A stretch of 64,000 bases of DNA, taken from NCBI RefSeq assembly GCF_006337165.1, contig NZ_CP040896.1:3534001-3598000 (forward strand), read 5' to 3'. Below are positions 55,701 to 63,849 of the stretch, piece by piece. Within the stretch, counting starts at the first letter, position 1; every line of letters begins with the position of its first letter. Below the pieces are notes generated by a model. The model was given only the letters and a program-made list of their open reading frames with translations, ran no database searches and was not told where the DNA came from. Both the position numbers and the translations under genes were made by a program. Origin of the DNA: Hymenobacter jejuensis (GTDB taxonomy: Bacteria; Bacteroidota; Bacteroidia; Cytophagales; Hymenobacteraceae).

Positions 55701-57029
55701 GGCACAAGGGTTGAAAGAAGTATAACGCCCAGGACAGCAGTAAAACACTGTATATCAAGGGTTTAAGTATAAAGTATGCTGTATTGAATAGAAAAGCTGT
55801 GCAGGGCGCACGCTTGCTAAGGGCCCGAGTGGCCAGCTTAGAATACCAAGTGGTCTAGGTAGAAGAACGATCGGTGGGGCCCCGCGTGGCGGGGCAGAAA
55901 CTATCTGCGTAGTAGCCTAAAAAGCGCGGCAGGCTGGGAAGGTAAATGCGTAGGCACCAGTTAGAAATCCGGACGAGGGGGCATTCGGCAGCGATAGAAA
56001 GCCAGATGCTAAAAGCGCTGAACAGGGCACCGAAGGGCCGCTGCAAAAGCGAAGTCGGGGCGGGGCACAGGTAACCCATCCGAAAGGGCTACTATGAAGC
56101 TACTAAGTCGCGGGGTAAAAAGCTAGTTTTTAGTGTAGTAAAAAACTAGGTATCAGGTCATTGGCTAAGCCGTGAGTAGCAGGCTTGGGCGAGTGCAGCA
56201 GGCAGATTCATCCTTACGGCGGGCCCATCCATCCCAAGCGCTCATAAACAACCTGCCCCGAGCGCAAGGGTAGTGCTTCTGACCCTGTTGCCAAGGCGAA
56301 GCACACTAGAGTCTGCGGGTTAACCCGAGTGCGAGTAACCTGATAAGTGGTATAAAGTGCTATCATATTCCGGTTTTATTATATTATCCATCGCTTTTTC
56401 CTCCGTTCACTTCAGCCTGACCAACTTCTCAGCAACCCACTCCGCTGCGAAACCAATCAAATCAAGTGACTGGTACTTATCAAATAGTTTTTATAAACAT
56501 AATCATAAGAATTAAGATGAGAATCAAACGTGCTGCTTTTTTTTATTGGGAATTAGTGCCAATCTCAGCTTTATAGCCAGTCTACTTAACTCTACTGGGT
56601 CTGCTTATTAAGGGCGTATATAAATAGCCTTCTGATTTTGAATTCATTTATCTGATAATCAATAATATATATTGGATAATATACTTCTTATTTTGGTAAA
56701 TCATCTAATAAGATAAGCTGGGTGGGAGTCATAAAATTTATACCTCAGGAGAAACTATTTTTTGCTCGTTTTATTGTAATAATGCAATTTTAACGGTTAT
56801 ATTCTATCTGCGCGGATCTGCGTAGGGGCAAGCATAAGCAGAAGTTGAGCTTCGTTAGTGACTGACCGGGAGGCGAATGGGCGCCGGACTGGCCTTGGTC
56901 CTGCTCCCCCAACACCCCATCTGCCTGATCCGACGCTTCGGTAAGCTTTAATTTCGAGGGAGACGGCGGAATGCCACATTTGGGTCATCGCCTAGCAGTT
57001 ATTACGCTTCACCTTATTTTTCTGCGCCC
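55701..57029. other. 1.3-kb gene-poor region
   Basis: No convincing gene. 55701-56340 is GC-rich with one poor-quality minus-strand frame; 56123-56149 holds a small hairpin (CTAGTTTTT and AAAAACTAG); CGGGTTAACCCG is a palindrome near 56317. 56340-56800 is AT-rich, with TGATAATCAATAATATATA and TTTTTATAAACATAATC motifs resembling pieces of the 35-bp repeat family. The last 100 bp contain the shared upstream module of the next gene. It may hold an ncRNA or be a decayed locus, but I cannot name either. Confidence 0.5.
56928..56991 (+). promoter_or_regulatory. 64-bp upstream module shared with the TonB receptor gene
   Basis: Second copy of the module described at 41359-41422. CACATTTG at 56975-56982 occupies the -7-like position, and the ATG is 102 bp from the module start. 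Confidence 0.55.
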
Positions 57030-57731
57030 ATGAAAACCACTCTGATTCTTCTTGCCCTGGCCTGCACCTCGTTTTCGGCTGCGGCCCAGCAGCCAGCCTC
57101 GCCCAAAGCAACGACCACGCAACCTGTGCCGGCTGGGTACTCCGAGGGGCTGGCTGCCACCATTACTGAGCTGATGAGCACCGGTGACGTGGCCCAGCTC
57201 AAAGAAACCGCCGGCAAGCTGGAGCGGGCCGCAGCCATAGCGCCAACCGATTGGCTGCCAAGGTATTATCAAGCCTATGCCCACCTGATTGTATGCTTTC
57301 AAAGCAAGGAAGAGGGGGACGTAAAAGATAAGTACCTCGACCAGGCCGAAGCCGCCCTGGCGCAAGCCCGCAAGCTTGGGGGCGACGAGTCAGAACTGCT
57401 TGTGCTGCAAGGCTATATCTACCAGGCACGCTTGGGTATTTCGCCCATGGCCCGTTCGGCGAAGTACTCCATGATGGTGAAAGAAGTGCTGGAGCAGGCC
57501 AAAAAGCTGAACCCGGCCAACCCACGCATTTACTTGGTACAGGGCAACAACGTGTACTTTACGCCCAAGATGTTTGGCGGCGGACCAGAAGCGGCCAAGC
57601 CCCTTTTCGAAGAAGCCAAAGCGCGTTTTGCCGCCTTCAAGCCCGCCACTCCTTTAGCCCCGGCGTGGGGCGAACGGCAAGTGCAAGCCCGATTGGCCGC
57701 CTACACGGCAGCTACCGCAGATGCTAAATAA
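57030..57731 (+). CDS. Secreted TPR-like protein of unknown function
   Basis: 233 aa. Signal peptide (residues 1-19, ending SAAAQQP), then helical TPR-like repeats: APTDWLPRYYQAYAHLI, YLDQAEAALAQARKLGGDESE, LLVLQGYIYQARL, VLEQAKKLNPANPRIYLVQG and PEAAKPLFEEAKARFAAF. Periplasmic or surface helical protein, probably for protein-protein contact. It precedes a LytS/LytTR pair on the same strand, 117 bp away, and shares an upstream module with the TonB receptor at 41438. Confidence 0.85.
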   Translation: MKTTLILLALACTSFSAAAQQPASPKATTTQPVPAGYSEGLAATITELMSTGDVAQLKETAGKLERAAAIAPTDWLPRYYQAYAHLIVCFQSKEEGDVKDKYLDQAEAALAQARKLGGDESELLVLQGYIYQARLGISPMARSAKYSMMVKEVLEQAKKLNPANPRIYLVQGNNVYFTPKMFGGGPEAAKPLFEEAKARFAAFKPATPLAPAWGERQVQARLAAYTAATADAK

Positions 57732-57848
57732 GTTATTGAAAATCAGATAGCTAAACTTGATAGTAGCATTGTAATGAAAGGTGAAACGCAGGGAAAATTC
57801 GCTCCGCAGTCGTTCCCTACTTATCTTTCTGTCGCTCAGTTTCCCGTT

Positions 57849-58922
57849 ATGGCTCACTCGCCCACCACTGCTCTACCACGGGCCCTCGCTCCGTGGATGC
57901 GAACCCTGCTGTTGATGCTGGCTTTGGCCGCGAGCATAACGCTCTTTACGTGTGGGCCGTGCTGGAGCGATCCGCACGAAATGATGGCCAATTTCCTGTT
58001 CTGCCTGGCTTTTACCGTCGGGCTATGGCTCACCAACGGGTTTGCCGTGGAGTGGCTAAACGGGTACGTCAGCTGGAAGCAGCAGCCGGTTAAGCGCCTG
58101 ATTCTGACGCTGATTGTGTCGCTGGGAGGCTCGTTGGTGGTCATTTTCGGGCTGCATTTTGTGTACCGGGTGCTCTACCGCGGCCACGATGCGTCGGTGC
58201 TGCTGTCGGCGCCGGTATTGCGCCAGCTCGCGTTCCCGATCGTTATTACCATTATTTGCTCATTGGTGATGCACAGCCGCGCATTTTTGCAGGGGTGGCG
58301 TGAAGCGCTGGTCAGCAACGAGCGGCTGCAAAAGGAAAACGCCGTGTCGCAGTACGAGTCGTTGCGCAAGCAGGTCAATCCACATTTTCTGTTCAACTCT
58401 CTCAACGCCCTGACTTCCTTGGTCGAGGAAGACCCCAAACGGGCCGTGCGCTTCATTCGGCAGCTGTCGGAAGTGTATCGCTACGTGCTGGATAGCCAGG
58501 AGCAAGAGGTGGTATCGCTGGCCGAAGAACTGCGGTTTGCCGAGTCGTATCTGTATTTGCAACGCACGCGCCTCGGCGAAGGGCTCGACGTCGCCTTCGA
58601 TTTGCCGCCGGCCGCGGCGCTGGAGCAGTTTATGCTGCCGCCGCTGGCCTTGCAGCTGCTGCTCGAAAACGCCATCAAGCACAACGCCACCCGCACCGAT
58701 CAGCCCCTGCGTATCCGAGTGGAGCTTGACCAAGCCGCCCAGCAAGTAGTGGTCCGCAACACGCTCCGGCCGCGCCGCGTGAGTCCCGAAGAATCTACGG
58801 GCCTGGGCCTGAGTAACTTGCAGGCCCGGTACGCTTTCCTCAGCAAACAACCCGTTCAGATCGAGCAGACGGCCACGGAATTCATTGTGAAGCTGCCGGT
58901 GCTGGAGATGGTAACCGCGTAA
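57849..58922 (+). CDS. LytS-type sensor histidine kinase
   Basis: 357 aa. Four hydrophobic segments in the first 150 residues (LLLMLALAASITLF, MANFLFCLAFTVGLWL, LILTLIVSLGGSLVVIFGL, LAFPIVITIICSLVM), a coiled linker, then LRKQVNPHFLFNSLNAL with the intact phospho-acceptor His, and ATP boxes LLLENAIKHN and STGLGLSNLQARY. Upstream Met at 57774 is possible, but MAHSPTT fits better. Forms an operon with the LytTR gene, separated by 59 bp containing an AT-rich palindromic element. Confidence 0.95.
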   Translation: MAHSPTTALPRALAPWMRTLLLMLALAASITLFTCGPCWSDPHEMMANFLFCLAFTVGLWLTNGFAVEWLNGYVSWKQQPVKRLILTLIVSLGGSLVVIFGLHFVYRVLYRGHDASVLLSAPVLRQLAFPIVITIICSLVMHSRAFLQGWREALVSNERLQKENAVSQYESLRKQVNPHFLFNSLNALTSLVEEDPKRAVRFIRQLSEVYRYVLDSQEQEVVSLAEELRFAESYLYLQRTRLGEGLDVAFDLPPAAALEQFMLPPLALQLLLENAIKHNATRTDQPLRIRVELDQAAQQVVVRNTLRPRRVSPEESTGLGLSNLQARYAFLSKQPVQIEQTATEFIVKLPVLEMVTA

Positions 58923-58926
58923 TGCT

Positions 58927-58961
58927 ATTTATAAGTAATTGATTATAAGATATTTACATAA
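58927..58961. repeat. AT-rich palindromic element inside a kinase-regulator operon
   Basis: 35 bp, core AATTGATTATAAG, between kinase stop (58920-58922) and regulator start; clearly the same family as the 29434 and 43726 copies. Confidence 0.55.
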
Positions 58962-58981
58962 TTTATTTCTCTGTTTTCTCC

Positions 58982-59785
58982 ATGCTCCCTGCTTATCCTT
59001 TGCGTGCCATTCTGGTTGAAGACGAGCCGCTCGCGGCCCGGCGCCTTACCGATCTGCTTCGACGGCAGAAGCCCACGGTAGAGGTCATCGGGACGGCCGA
59101 ATCGGTGGAGGCGGCTGTGGTGCTGCTCCAAACCGTGGTGCCCGCGCCGGACGTGCTGTTTCTGGATATCCATCTGGCTGATGGCCTGAGCTTTGAGCTA
59201 TTTGAGCGCACCGCCGTAACGTGCCCCGTCATTTTTACCACCGCCTACGACCGCTATGCCTTGCGGGCATTCAAGGTCAATAGCATCGATTATTTGCTCA
59301 AGCCCATCGACGAGGAAGAGCTGCAAGTGGCTCTGCAGAAGCTCCATGCGCTACGCCAAACGCCCGCCGGGCCCCTTGCGCCGGCGTTCGATCCGGCGCT
59401 ATTGGCCCAGATGCTCCAGCAACTGCAACCCCAGGCCAACCACAAAAAGCAGTTTGTAGTGCGCGTCGGGGAGCATCTGAAAGTGATTCCGGTGGAGCAG
59501 ATCAGCTACTTTTTCAGCCTCGAAAAAGTGACGATGCTCCAAACGCGCGAAAACCGGCGCTTCGTGGTCGATTACACCCTGGAGCAGCTCGAAAACATGC
59601 TCAATCCGCGTGAGTTTTTTCGTCTCAACCGCGCCTACCTCGCCCACGCCGACGCCATCCACGACATCATTCACTACACCAATAGCCGCCTCCAAACCGT
59701 GCTGCGCCCCGCCGCCCCGGAGGAGGCGCCTGTGCTCGTCAGCCGCGAGCGCGTGCCCGCGTTCAAGGCGTGGCTGGATCGGTAA
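58982..59785 (+). CDS. LytTR-family response regulator
   Basis: 267 aa: receiver with LVEDEPLAARRL, phospho-acceptor Asp in PDVLFLDIHLADGL and Lys in YLLKPID, a Gln/Pro linker, then LytTR (KQFVVRVGEHLKVIPVEQIS, LNPREFFRLNRAYLAHADAI). Cotranscribed with the kinase upstream. Its last 23 bp overlap the convergent GNAT gene. Targets unknown; the TPR gene just upstream is the simplest candidate. Confidence 0.96.
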   Translation: MLPAYPLRAILVEDEPLAARRLTDLLRRQKPTVEVIGTAESVEAAVVLLQTVVPAPDVLFLDIHLADGLSFELFERTAVTCPVIFTTAYDRYALRAFKVNSIDYLLKPIDEEELQVALQKLHALRQTPAGPLAPAFDPALLAQMLQQLQPQANHKKQFVVRVGEHLKVIPVEQISYFFSLEKVTMLQTRENRRFVVDYTLEQLENMLNPREFFRLNRAYLAHADAIHDIIHYTNSRLQTVLRPAAPEEAPVLVSRERVPAFKAWLDR

Positions 59786-60419
59786 ACGATGACGCGGGAA
59801 GCACGGCCGTTGCATAGGGGGCCACTACCCGCCAGCCCAGACGCTGGTAGAGTGCGCAGCCGGCCTCCGTTGCCACGAGCAAGCGCTCCGATACGCCAGC
59901 CTGTTTGGCCAGGTCGTCCAAGGCGCTCATGACACTGGTTCCGAGCCCCTTGCGGCGATGAGCTTCCTGCGTCTCGATGCGGTCGAAGACTGCACTTGCC
60001 CCGTGCATCACAACGCGCCCCATCGCTGCGGTCTGCCCGGTGGCATCGACCAAGCGGATCACCGAAGCCCCATGTTCTACGGTTGCCTGCACGTCATACC
60101 CGGCGGGCATCGGGACGGGAGTCATCGGTTCCGTAGAGCGCATCAAATAACGGGGCTGTTCAATCTGCCAAGGCGCGGGCAGTGCCCGCCGCAGGTGGGC
60201 CGGCTCGACTGCCGCCTTGAGGTAAATGAATGGGTCCCGGATGCGGGCGGCGCAGGCTTGTAGGGCGGGTCCTGCTTCCACAAACACGTGGCGCCGCACC
60301 TGCTCGGGCCAGCCTACTTCGACTACCAACCCGCCCCCGTAAGGTTGGGGAAGCGGTAAGCCGCGGGCCAGGCTCCAGCCCGTCAACCAGCGCTCCAGCA
60401 GACCTAAGTCGAGGGTCAT
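59763..60419 (-). CDS. GNAT-family N-acetyltransferase
   Basis: 218 aa. The C-terminal GNAT core has AMGRVVMHGASAVFDRIETQ and HRRKGLGTSVMSALDDLA, the acetyl-CoA site, plus CALYQRLGWRVVAPY; the N-terminal 100 residues are a different, less conserved domain. Start MTLDLGLLERWL at 60419. It is placed between two LytTR genes and overlaps the first by 23 bp at the 3' end. Acceptor unknown. Confidence 0.88.
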   Translation of the reverse strand: MTLDLGLLERWLTGWSLARGLPLPQPYGGGLVVEVGWPEQVRRHVFVEAGPALQACAARIRDPFIYLKAAVEPAHLRRALPAPWQIEQPRYLMRSTEPMTPVPMPAGYDVQATVEHGASVIRLVDATGQTAAMGRVVMHGASAVFDRIETQEAHRRKGLGTSVMSALDDLAKQAGVSERLLVATEAGCALYQRLGWRVVAPYATAVLPASSFTDPATP

Positions 60420-60489
60420 GAAATTGAGAAAATCAGTGGTTCTTTTCGAAACTGGAAATATACTGCGGTAAGGCATGCACCGCGTGGGG

Positions 60490-61260
60490 TCAGCCTTCCA
60501 GCCAATTCTTAAACGCGCCCGCTTTCTCCCGGCTGACCATCACCTCATCCGTGGGGGCGGGCGAGAGATCAAGCTTCAACTTGCCGTTGAAATGCGGGTG
60601 CAGGCGCTGTACGGCTTGCAAATGTGCCAGAAACTGCCGGTTGAGGCGAAAAAACTGCTGCGGATTCAGGAGCTGCTCCAACTGCTCCAGCGTGTAATCG
60701 ACCACAAAGCGCCGGCCGTCGGTGGCGACGAGCGTCGTGACCTCGTGGCGGCTCTGAAACCAAGCGACTTGCTCGGTGGGCAAAGGCAGGAGCTGCTCGC
60801 CGCTGCGCACCAAAAACCGCGTTTTGAACGGCTGCGCCGGCCGGGGCAGGCTGTCGAGGAGGCGTTCGAGGCGTTGCGTCGGATCGGGGTTGGATGCGGC
60901 CGGCGTGCCCCACTGGCGCAACTTGGCAAAAGCGGCCTGCAAGTCGGCGAGCTTAATGGGCTTGAGCAGGTAATCGATGCTGTTGGCTTTGAACGCCCGG
61001 ATGGCATAGGCATCGTAAGCGGTGGTGAAAATAACCGGACTGCTCACCACCGCTCGGTCAAACACTTCGAGGCTCAGCCCATCGGCCAGCTGAATGTCGG
61101 CCAGAATCGCGTCCGGGGCAGGGTTGGCGGCCAGCCAGGCCACCGCCGCCGTCACGCTGTCCAGCACGGTCAGCACTTGCGCTTCGGGCGCGGCTTGGTG
61201 CAAGAGCCGCTGCAAGCGCTCGGCCGCCGGGTATTCGTCTTCAAGCAACAATACTTTCAT
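60490..61260 (-). CDS. LytTR-family response regulator
   Basis: 256 aa. Receiver with LLEDEYPAAERL, phospho-acceptor Asp in DAILADIQLADGL and Lys in YLLKPIK; LytTR domain with RFLVRSGEQLLPLPTEQVAW and LNPQQFFRLNRQFLAHLQAV. Start overlaps the stop of the kinase gene upstream (ATGA), so the pair is translationally coupled. Closely similar to the regulator at 58982, probably an old duplication. Confidence 0.96.
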   Translation of the reverse strand: MKVLLLEDEYPAAERLQRLLHQAAPEAQVLTVLDSVTAAVAWLAANPAPDAILADIQLADGLSLEVFDRAVVSSPVIFTTAYDAYAIRAFKANSIDYLLKPIKLADLQAAFAKLRQWGTPAASNPDPTQRLERLLDSLPRPAQPFKTRFLVRSGEQLLPLPTEQVAWFQSRHEVTTLVATDGRRFVVDYTLEQLEQLLNPQQFFRLNRQFLAHLQAVQRLHPHFNGKLKLDLSPAPTDEVMVSREKAGAFKNWLEG

Positions 61261-62366
61261 ATCTTGTTGCTAGATAAGATGTTATGTTGATGAGTGGTAA
61301 GCTGTTTGCTGCCATGCGGTTCGGGTAAGCTAGAGGCGTCCGGGGGCAGAAGCGGCAGCCGGACGGTAAAGAAATCTTCGTCGACCAGCACTTCCACCGG
61401 CCGCGGCGCTTGCAACAACTCGTAGCGATGGCGCACATTTTGGAGGCCCATGCCCGTGCCGGGCGTGAGGCCGGCCGTGCGCAGGCGCCGCGAATTCCGA
61501 ACTTCGAAATGACCGGCTGCCACATCGGCGCTCAGGTGCAGATGCAGCGGGTGCTCGCGGGACGCGACGTTGTGCTTCAGGGCATTTTCGACCAGCAACT
61601 GCACACTCAGCGGCGCTACCCGCTGCTCGAGCGCGGCGCTAGGTATTGATTTGGTAATGAGAAGGTTGTCGCGGAAGCGGATTTTGTGTAGTGCCAGATA
61701 CGTATCCACGAAAGCCAGCTCCTCGGCCAGCGGCACGGTGGGCGTAGCGCGGCTTAGCAGCACGTAGCGATACACGTCGGAGAGGTGCTCCAGAAATTGT
61801 TGAGCAGGCTCGTTTTCGGGCTCAATCAGGGCCGAGAGCGTGTTGAGGGAGTTGAACAGAAAGTGGGGGTCGAGTTGGCTTTGCAAGGCCTCAAGCTGCG
61901 ACTGCACACCGGCGCGGCTGAGCTGTTCGGCCCGCCGCACGTTGAGTTCCCACTGGTAGAAAAAGTGCCGGCTTTCGTACACAAGCAATACAATAGAGGT
62001 CGGGACCAGATTTACGGCCATGCCCACCAGCAGGCTTTCTGCGCTCAACGTACCAAACTGGGGCACTACGAGCGCGAGCCCGATGGTGATGAGCAGCGTG
62101 GCGAGGCTGGCGTACAGCACGCAGCCCACGGCCAGCAGCCAGATTCGGCGGGCCGTTTGCTCGACCTGCGGAAACCGCTCGTAAAGGCGCTGCCAAATGG
62201 TGCGTGTGCCCCACCAGATGCCCACTGTGTATACCAGCGAAATGCTCCAGCTAATCAGAAACATCGGCACAGACTGGAAGGCATAGCCGAAGTTGGGCAG
62301 TAGCATCAACAGGCTTACCAGCGGGATTCCCCACTGCAACAGACGACGGTCGTTCATCGGGCTCAT
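61257..62366 (-). CDS. LytS-type sensor histidine kinase
   Basis: About 369 aa; four membrane segments (WGIPLVSLLMLLPNFGYAF, FLISWSISLVYTVGIWW, WLLAVGCVLYASLATLL, LLVGMAVNLVPTSIVLLVY), linker, then LQSQLDPHFLFNSLNTL with intact His, and ATP boxes LLVENALKHN and GTGMGLQNVRHRYELL. Coupled to the LytTR gene by ATGA overlap. Start could be Met at 62366 or 62357. With the 57849/58982 pair it makes two convergent systems around one GNAT gene. Confidence 0.93.
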   Translation of the reverse strand: MSPMNDRRLLQWGIPLVSLLMLLPNFGYAFQSVPMFLISWSISLVYTVGIWWGTRTIWQRLYERFPQVEQTARRIWLLAVGCVLYASLATLLITIGLALVVPQFGTLSAESLLVGMAVNLVPTSIVLLVYESRHFFYQWELNVRRAEQLSRAGVQSQLEALQSQLDPHFLFNSLNTLSALIEPENEPAQQFLEHLSDVYRYVLLSRATPTVPLAEELAFVDTYLALHKIRFRDNLLITKSIPSAALEQRVAPLSVQLLVENALKHNVASREHPLHLHLSADVAAGHFEVRNSRRLRTAGLTPGTGMGLQNVRHRYELLQAPRPVEVLVDEDFFTVRLPLLPPDASSLPEPHGSKQLTTHQHNILSSNKI

Positions 62367-62460
62367 CCGGCTTCGGTGCGCCGGCAACTTACGCAGAAGT
62401 AAAGGGTTGCTCAAGCTGCGGGCGCCCGCAGCTTGAGCATTAGCCGGCGGTGTGGGCAGC

Positions 62461-63348
62461 CTAGTGCAGGGCTATCAAGGGCAGGCCCTGCATGGCCCGC
62501 CAATAGAGCAGGCCCACGGCCCCGGCATAGAGCCCAGCAAACGCAAAAATGCCCAGGGTTTGGGTGCTGTTGCGCCACCGCGGGGCGTAGCGATGCAGCC
62601 ACCACCCGGCCAGCGGCAGGGCCTGCAACGAATGAAGCCCCAGAAAATGCGCGGCGCGCAAATCGCCGTAGCGCGTGCTCCAGCCCAGCACCGGCAGGCC
62701 CGGCCCGCCGTCGGCCGCCCCGATGGTGTGCCCCATGTGGCTGACCATGCTGCCGCCAATGGCGCTGCCCACCAGAAACAACAACAAGCCCAGCCGCATC
62801 CCCCACACATACCCCGCCGAGCCAAACGGCCGGTGCCGCAGCGAGAGCCCCAACGCCCAGATTATCAAAAGGGTGTTGAGCATAATGAACATCCCCATGA
62901 GGCCGAAAATCAAACCGTCGAAGGCGGAGCCTATGTTGAAGTGCGACGTAGTGCCGCGGTAGGCTTGCAGATAAATGCACAGCATCTCGACGAGCATGCT
63001 CACGGACACGCCCCACGCGATGAAGCGCACGGCGCGTTGGGCCTTGGCCGGCAAGTCGGCCAGTAGCCACCCCAGCGTCCAGAGGTAGATAACGCTGGAG
63101 GCCGCAAACTTGAGGGGCTTGATCCACACGTTCAGGCCGGTTACCACGCGGTGGTCGAAGGGCAGCAACACCAGCGCCAGCCCCACGAGCCCTACGTTGA
63201 GCCACCCCGCCCACGACAGTACCGGGCTGCTTCGGTGCAGCACCACGAGGCGCTCCCGCAACGCTGCGCCTAAGTGCAGCTTGTGCGGTTGGGGCGCGGC
63301 GCCCATCGAAACCGAAGAATCGACCGAAGAAAGTGTCAGCGTTTTCAT
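62461..63348 (-). CDS. Integral membrane protein of unknown function
   Basis: About 295 aa with seven or eight hydrophobic segments (LSWAGWLNVGLVGLALVLLP, VIYLWTLGWLLA, FIAWGVSVSMLVEMLCIYL, FGLMGMFIMLNTLLIIWALG, GLLLFLVGSAIGGSM, FAGLYAGAVGLLYW). Starts MKTLTLSSVDSS (Met two codons upstream also possible). His residues in SHMGHTIGAADGG and the aromatic-rich loops are distinctive. I do not recognise the family. Adjacent to the ABA4-like gene 51 bp upstream on the same strand, so probably one operon. Confidence 0.75.
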   Translation of the reverse strand: MKTLTLSSVDSSVSMGAAPQPHKLHLGAALRERLVVLHRSSPVLSWAGWLNVGLVGLALVLLPFDHRVVTGLNVWIKPLKFAASSVIYLWTLGWLLADLPAKAQRAVRFIAWGVSVSMLVEMLCIYLQAYRGTTSHFNIGSAFDGLIFGLMGMFIMLNTLLIIWALGLSLRHRPFGSAGYVWGMRLGLLLFLVGSAIGGSMVSHMGHTIGAADGGPGLPVLGWSTRYGDLRAAHFLGLHSLQALPLAGWWLHRYAPRWRNSTQTLGIFAFAGLYAGAVGLLYWRAMQGLPLIALH

Positions 63349-63399
63349 GAGCATGAAGAATTATGCTTTGTTATAAAATATTGGTTGTCAACTACATGT

Positions 63400-63849
63400 C
63401 TAGATCGACGAAATTGCCGGCTTGGCCGCATAGAAGCGGCGCAGGAGGCTGTACAGCAAAAGGCCCACCGGCCCCAGCTGGAAAGTGAGTAGGAGCGCCG
63501 GCACCACCAGCAGGTGCGGCACGCCGCGGCGCTGGGCATCGCGCACTTCCCAGGCGCCCACCGCCAGATCGAAGCACAGGTAATGCACCCAGCCGGCCAG
63601 CAGTGCCCACGGATCGCGAAACAGGGCCGCCACCTGACCAAGCGAGCCAAAGCCGCCCGCGCCCGCATCGGGACCCAGAAAGTGCCTTCCAATAAAGAGG
63701 GTATAACCCACGGCCAGCACCAGCGGCAGGGCGTTGCTCAAGACCACCCACCGCGTTACGCGCCAGCGCGGCAGCAACACAAGCAACAGCCAGCCCAGCA
63801 GCGCTACGGAGCCGGCCAGCGAGAAGAGAGCGTCAGGGGAGAAAGTCAT
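63400..63849 (-). CDS. ABA4-like (DUF4281) membrane protein
   Basis: 149 aa, four membrane helices. PLVLAVGYTLFIGRHF, WVHYLCFDLAVGAWEVRDAQRR and GPVGLLLYSLLRR match the ABA4/DUF4281 family, named after the plant neoxanthin-pathway protein. In bacteria its role is not settled; carotenoid-related chemistry is plausible in a pigmented genus. Start MTFSPDALFSLAG at 63849; the upstream frame is not coding-like. Operon partner of the membrane protein downstream. Confidence 0.85.
   Translation of the reverse strand: MTFSPDALFSLAGSVALLGWLLLVLLPRWRVTRWVVLSNALPLVLAVGYTLFIGRHFLGPDAGAGGFGSLGQVAALFRDPWALLAGWVHYLCFDLAVGAWEVRDAQRRGVPHLLVVPALLLTFQLGPVGLLLYSLLRRFYAAKPAISSI

Noticed and set aside
55855-56079. 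74-codon minus-strand frame in the 1.3-kb gap
   Set aside because: No domain, unusual Cys/Pro/Arg composition and no convincing start context.
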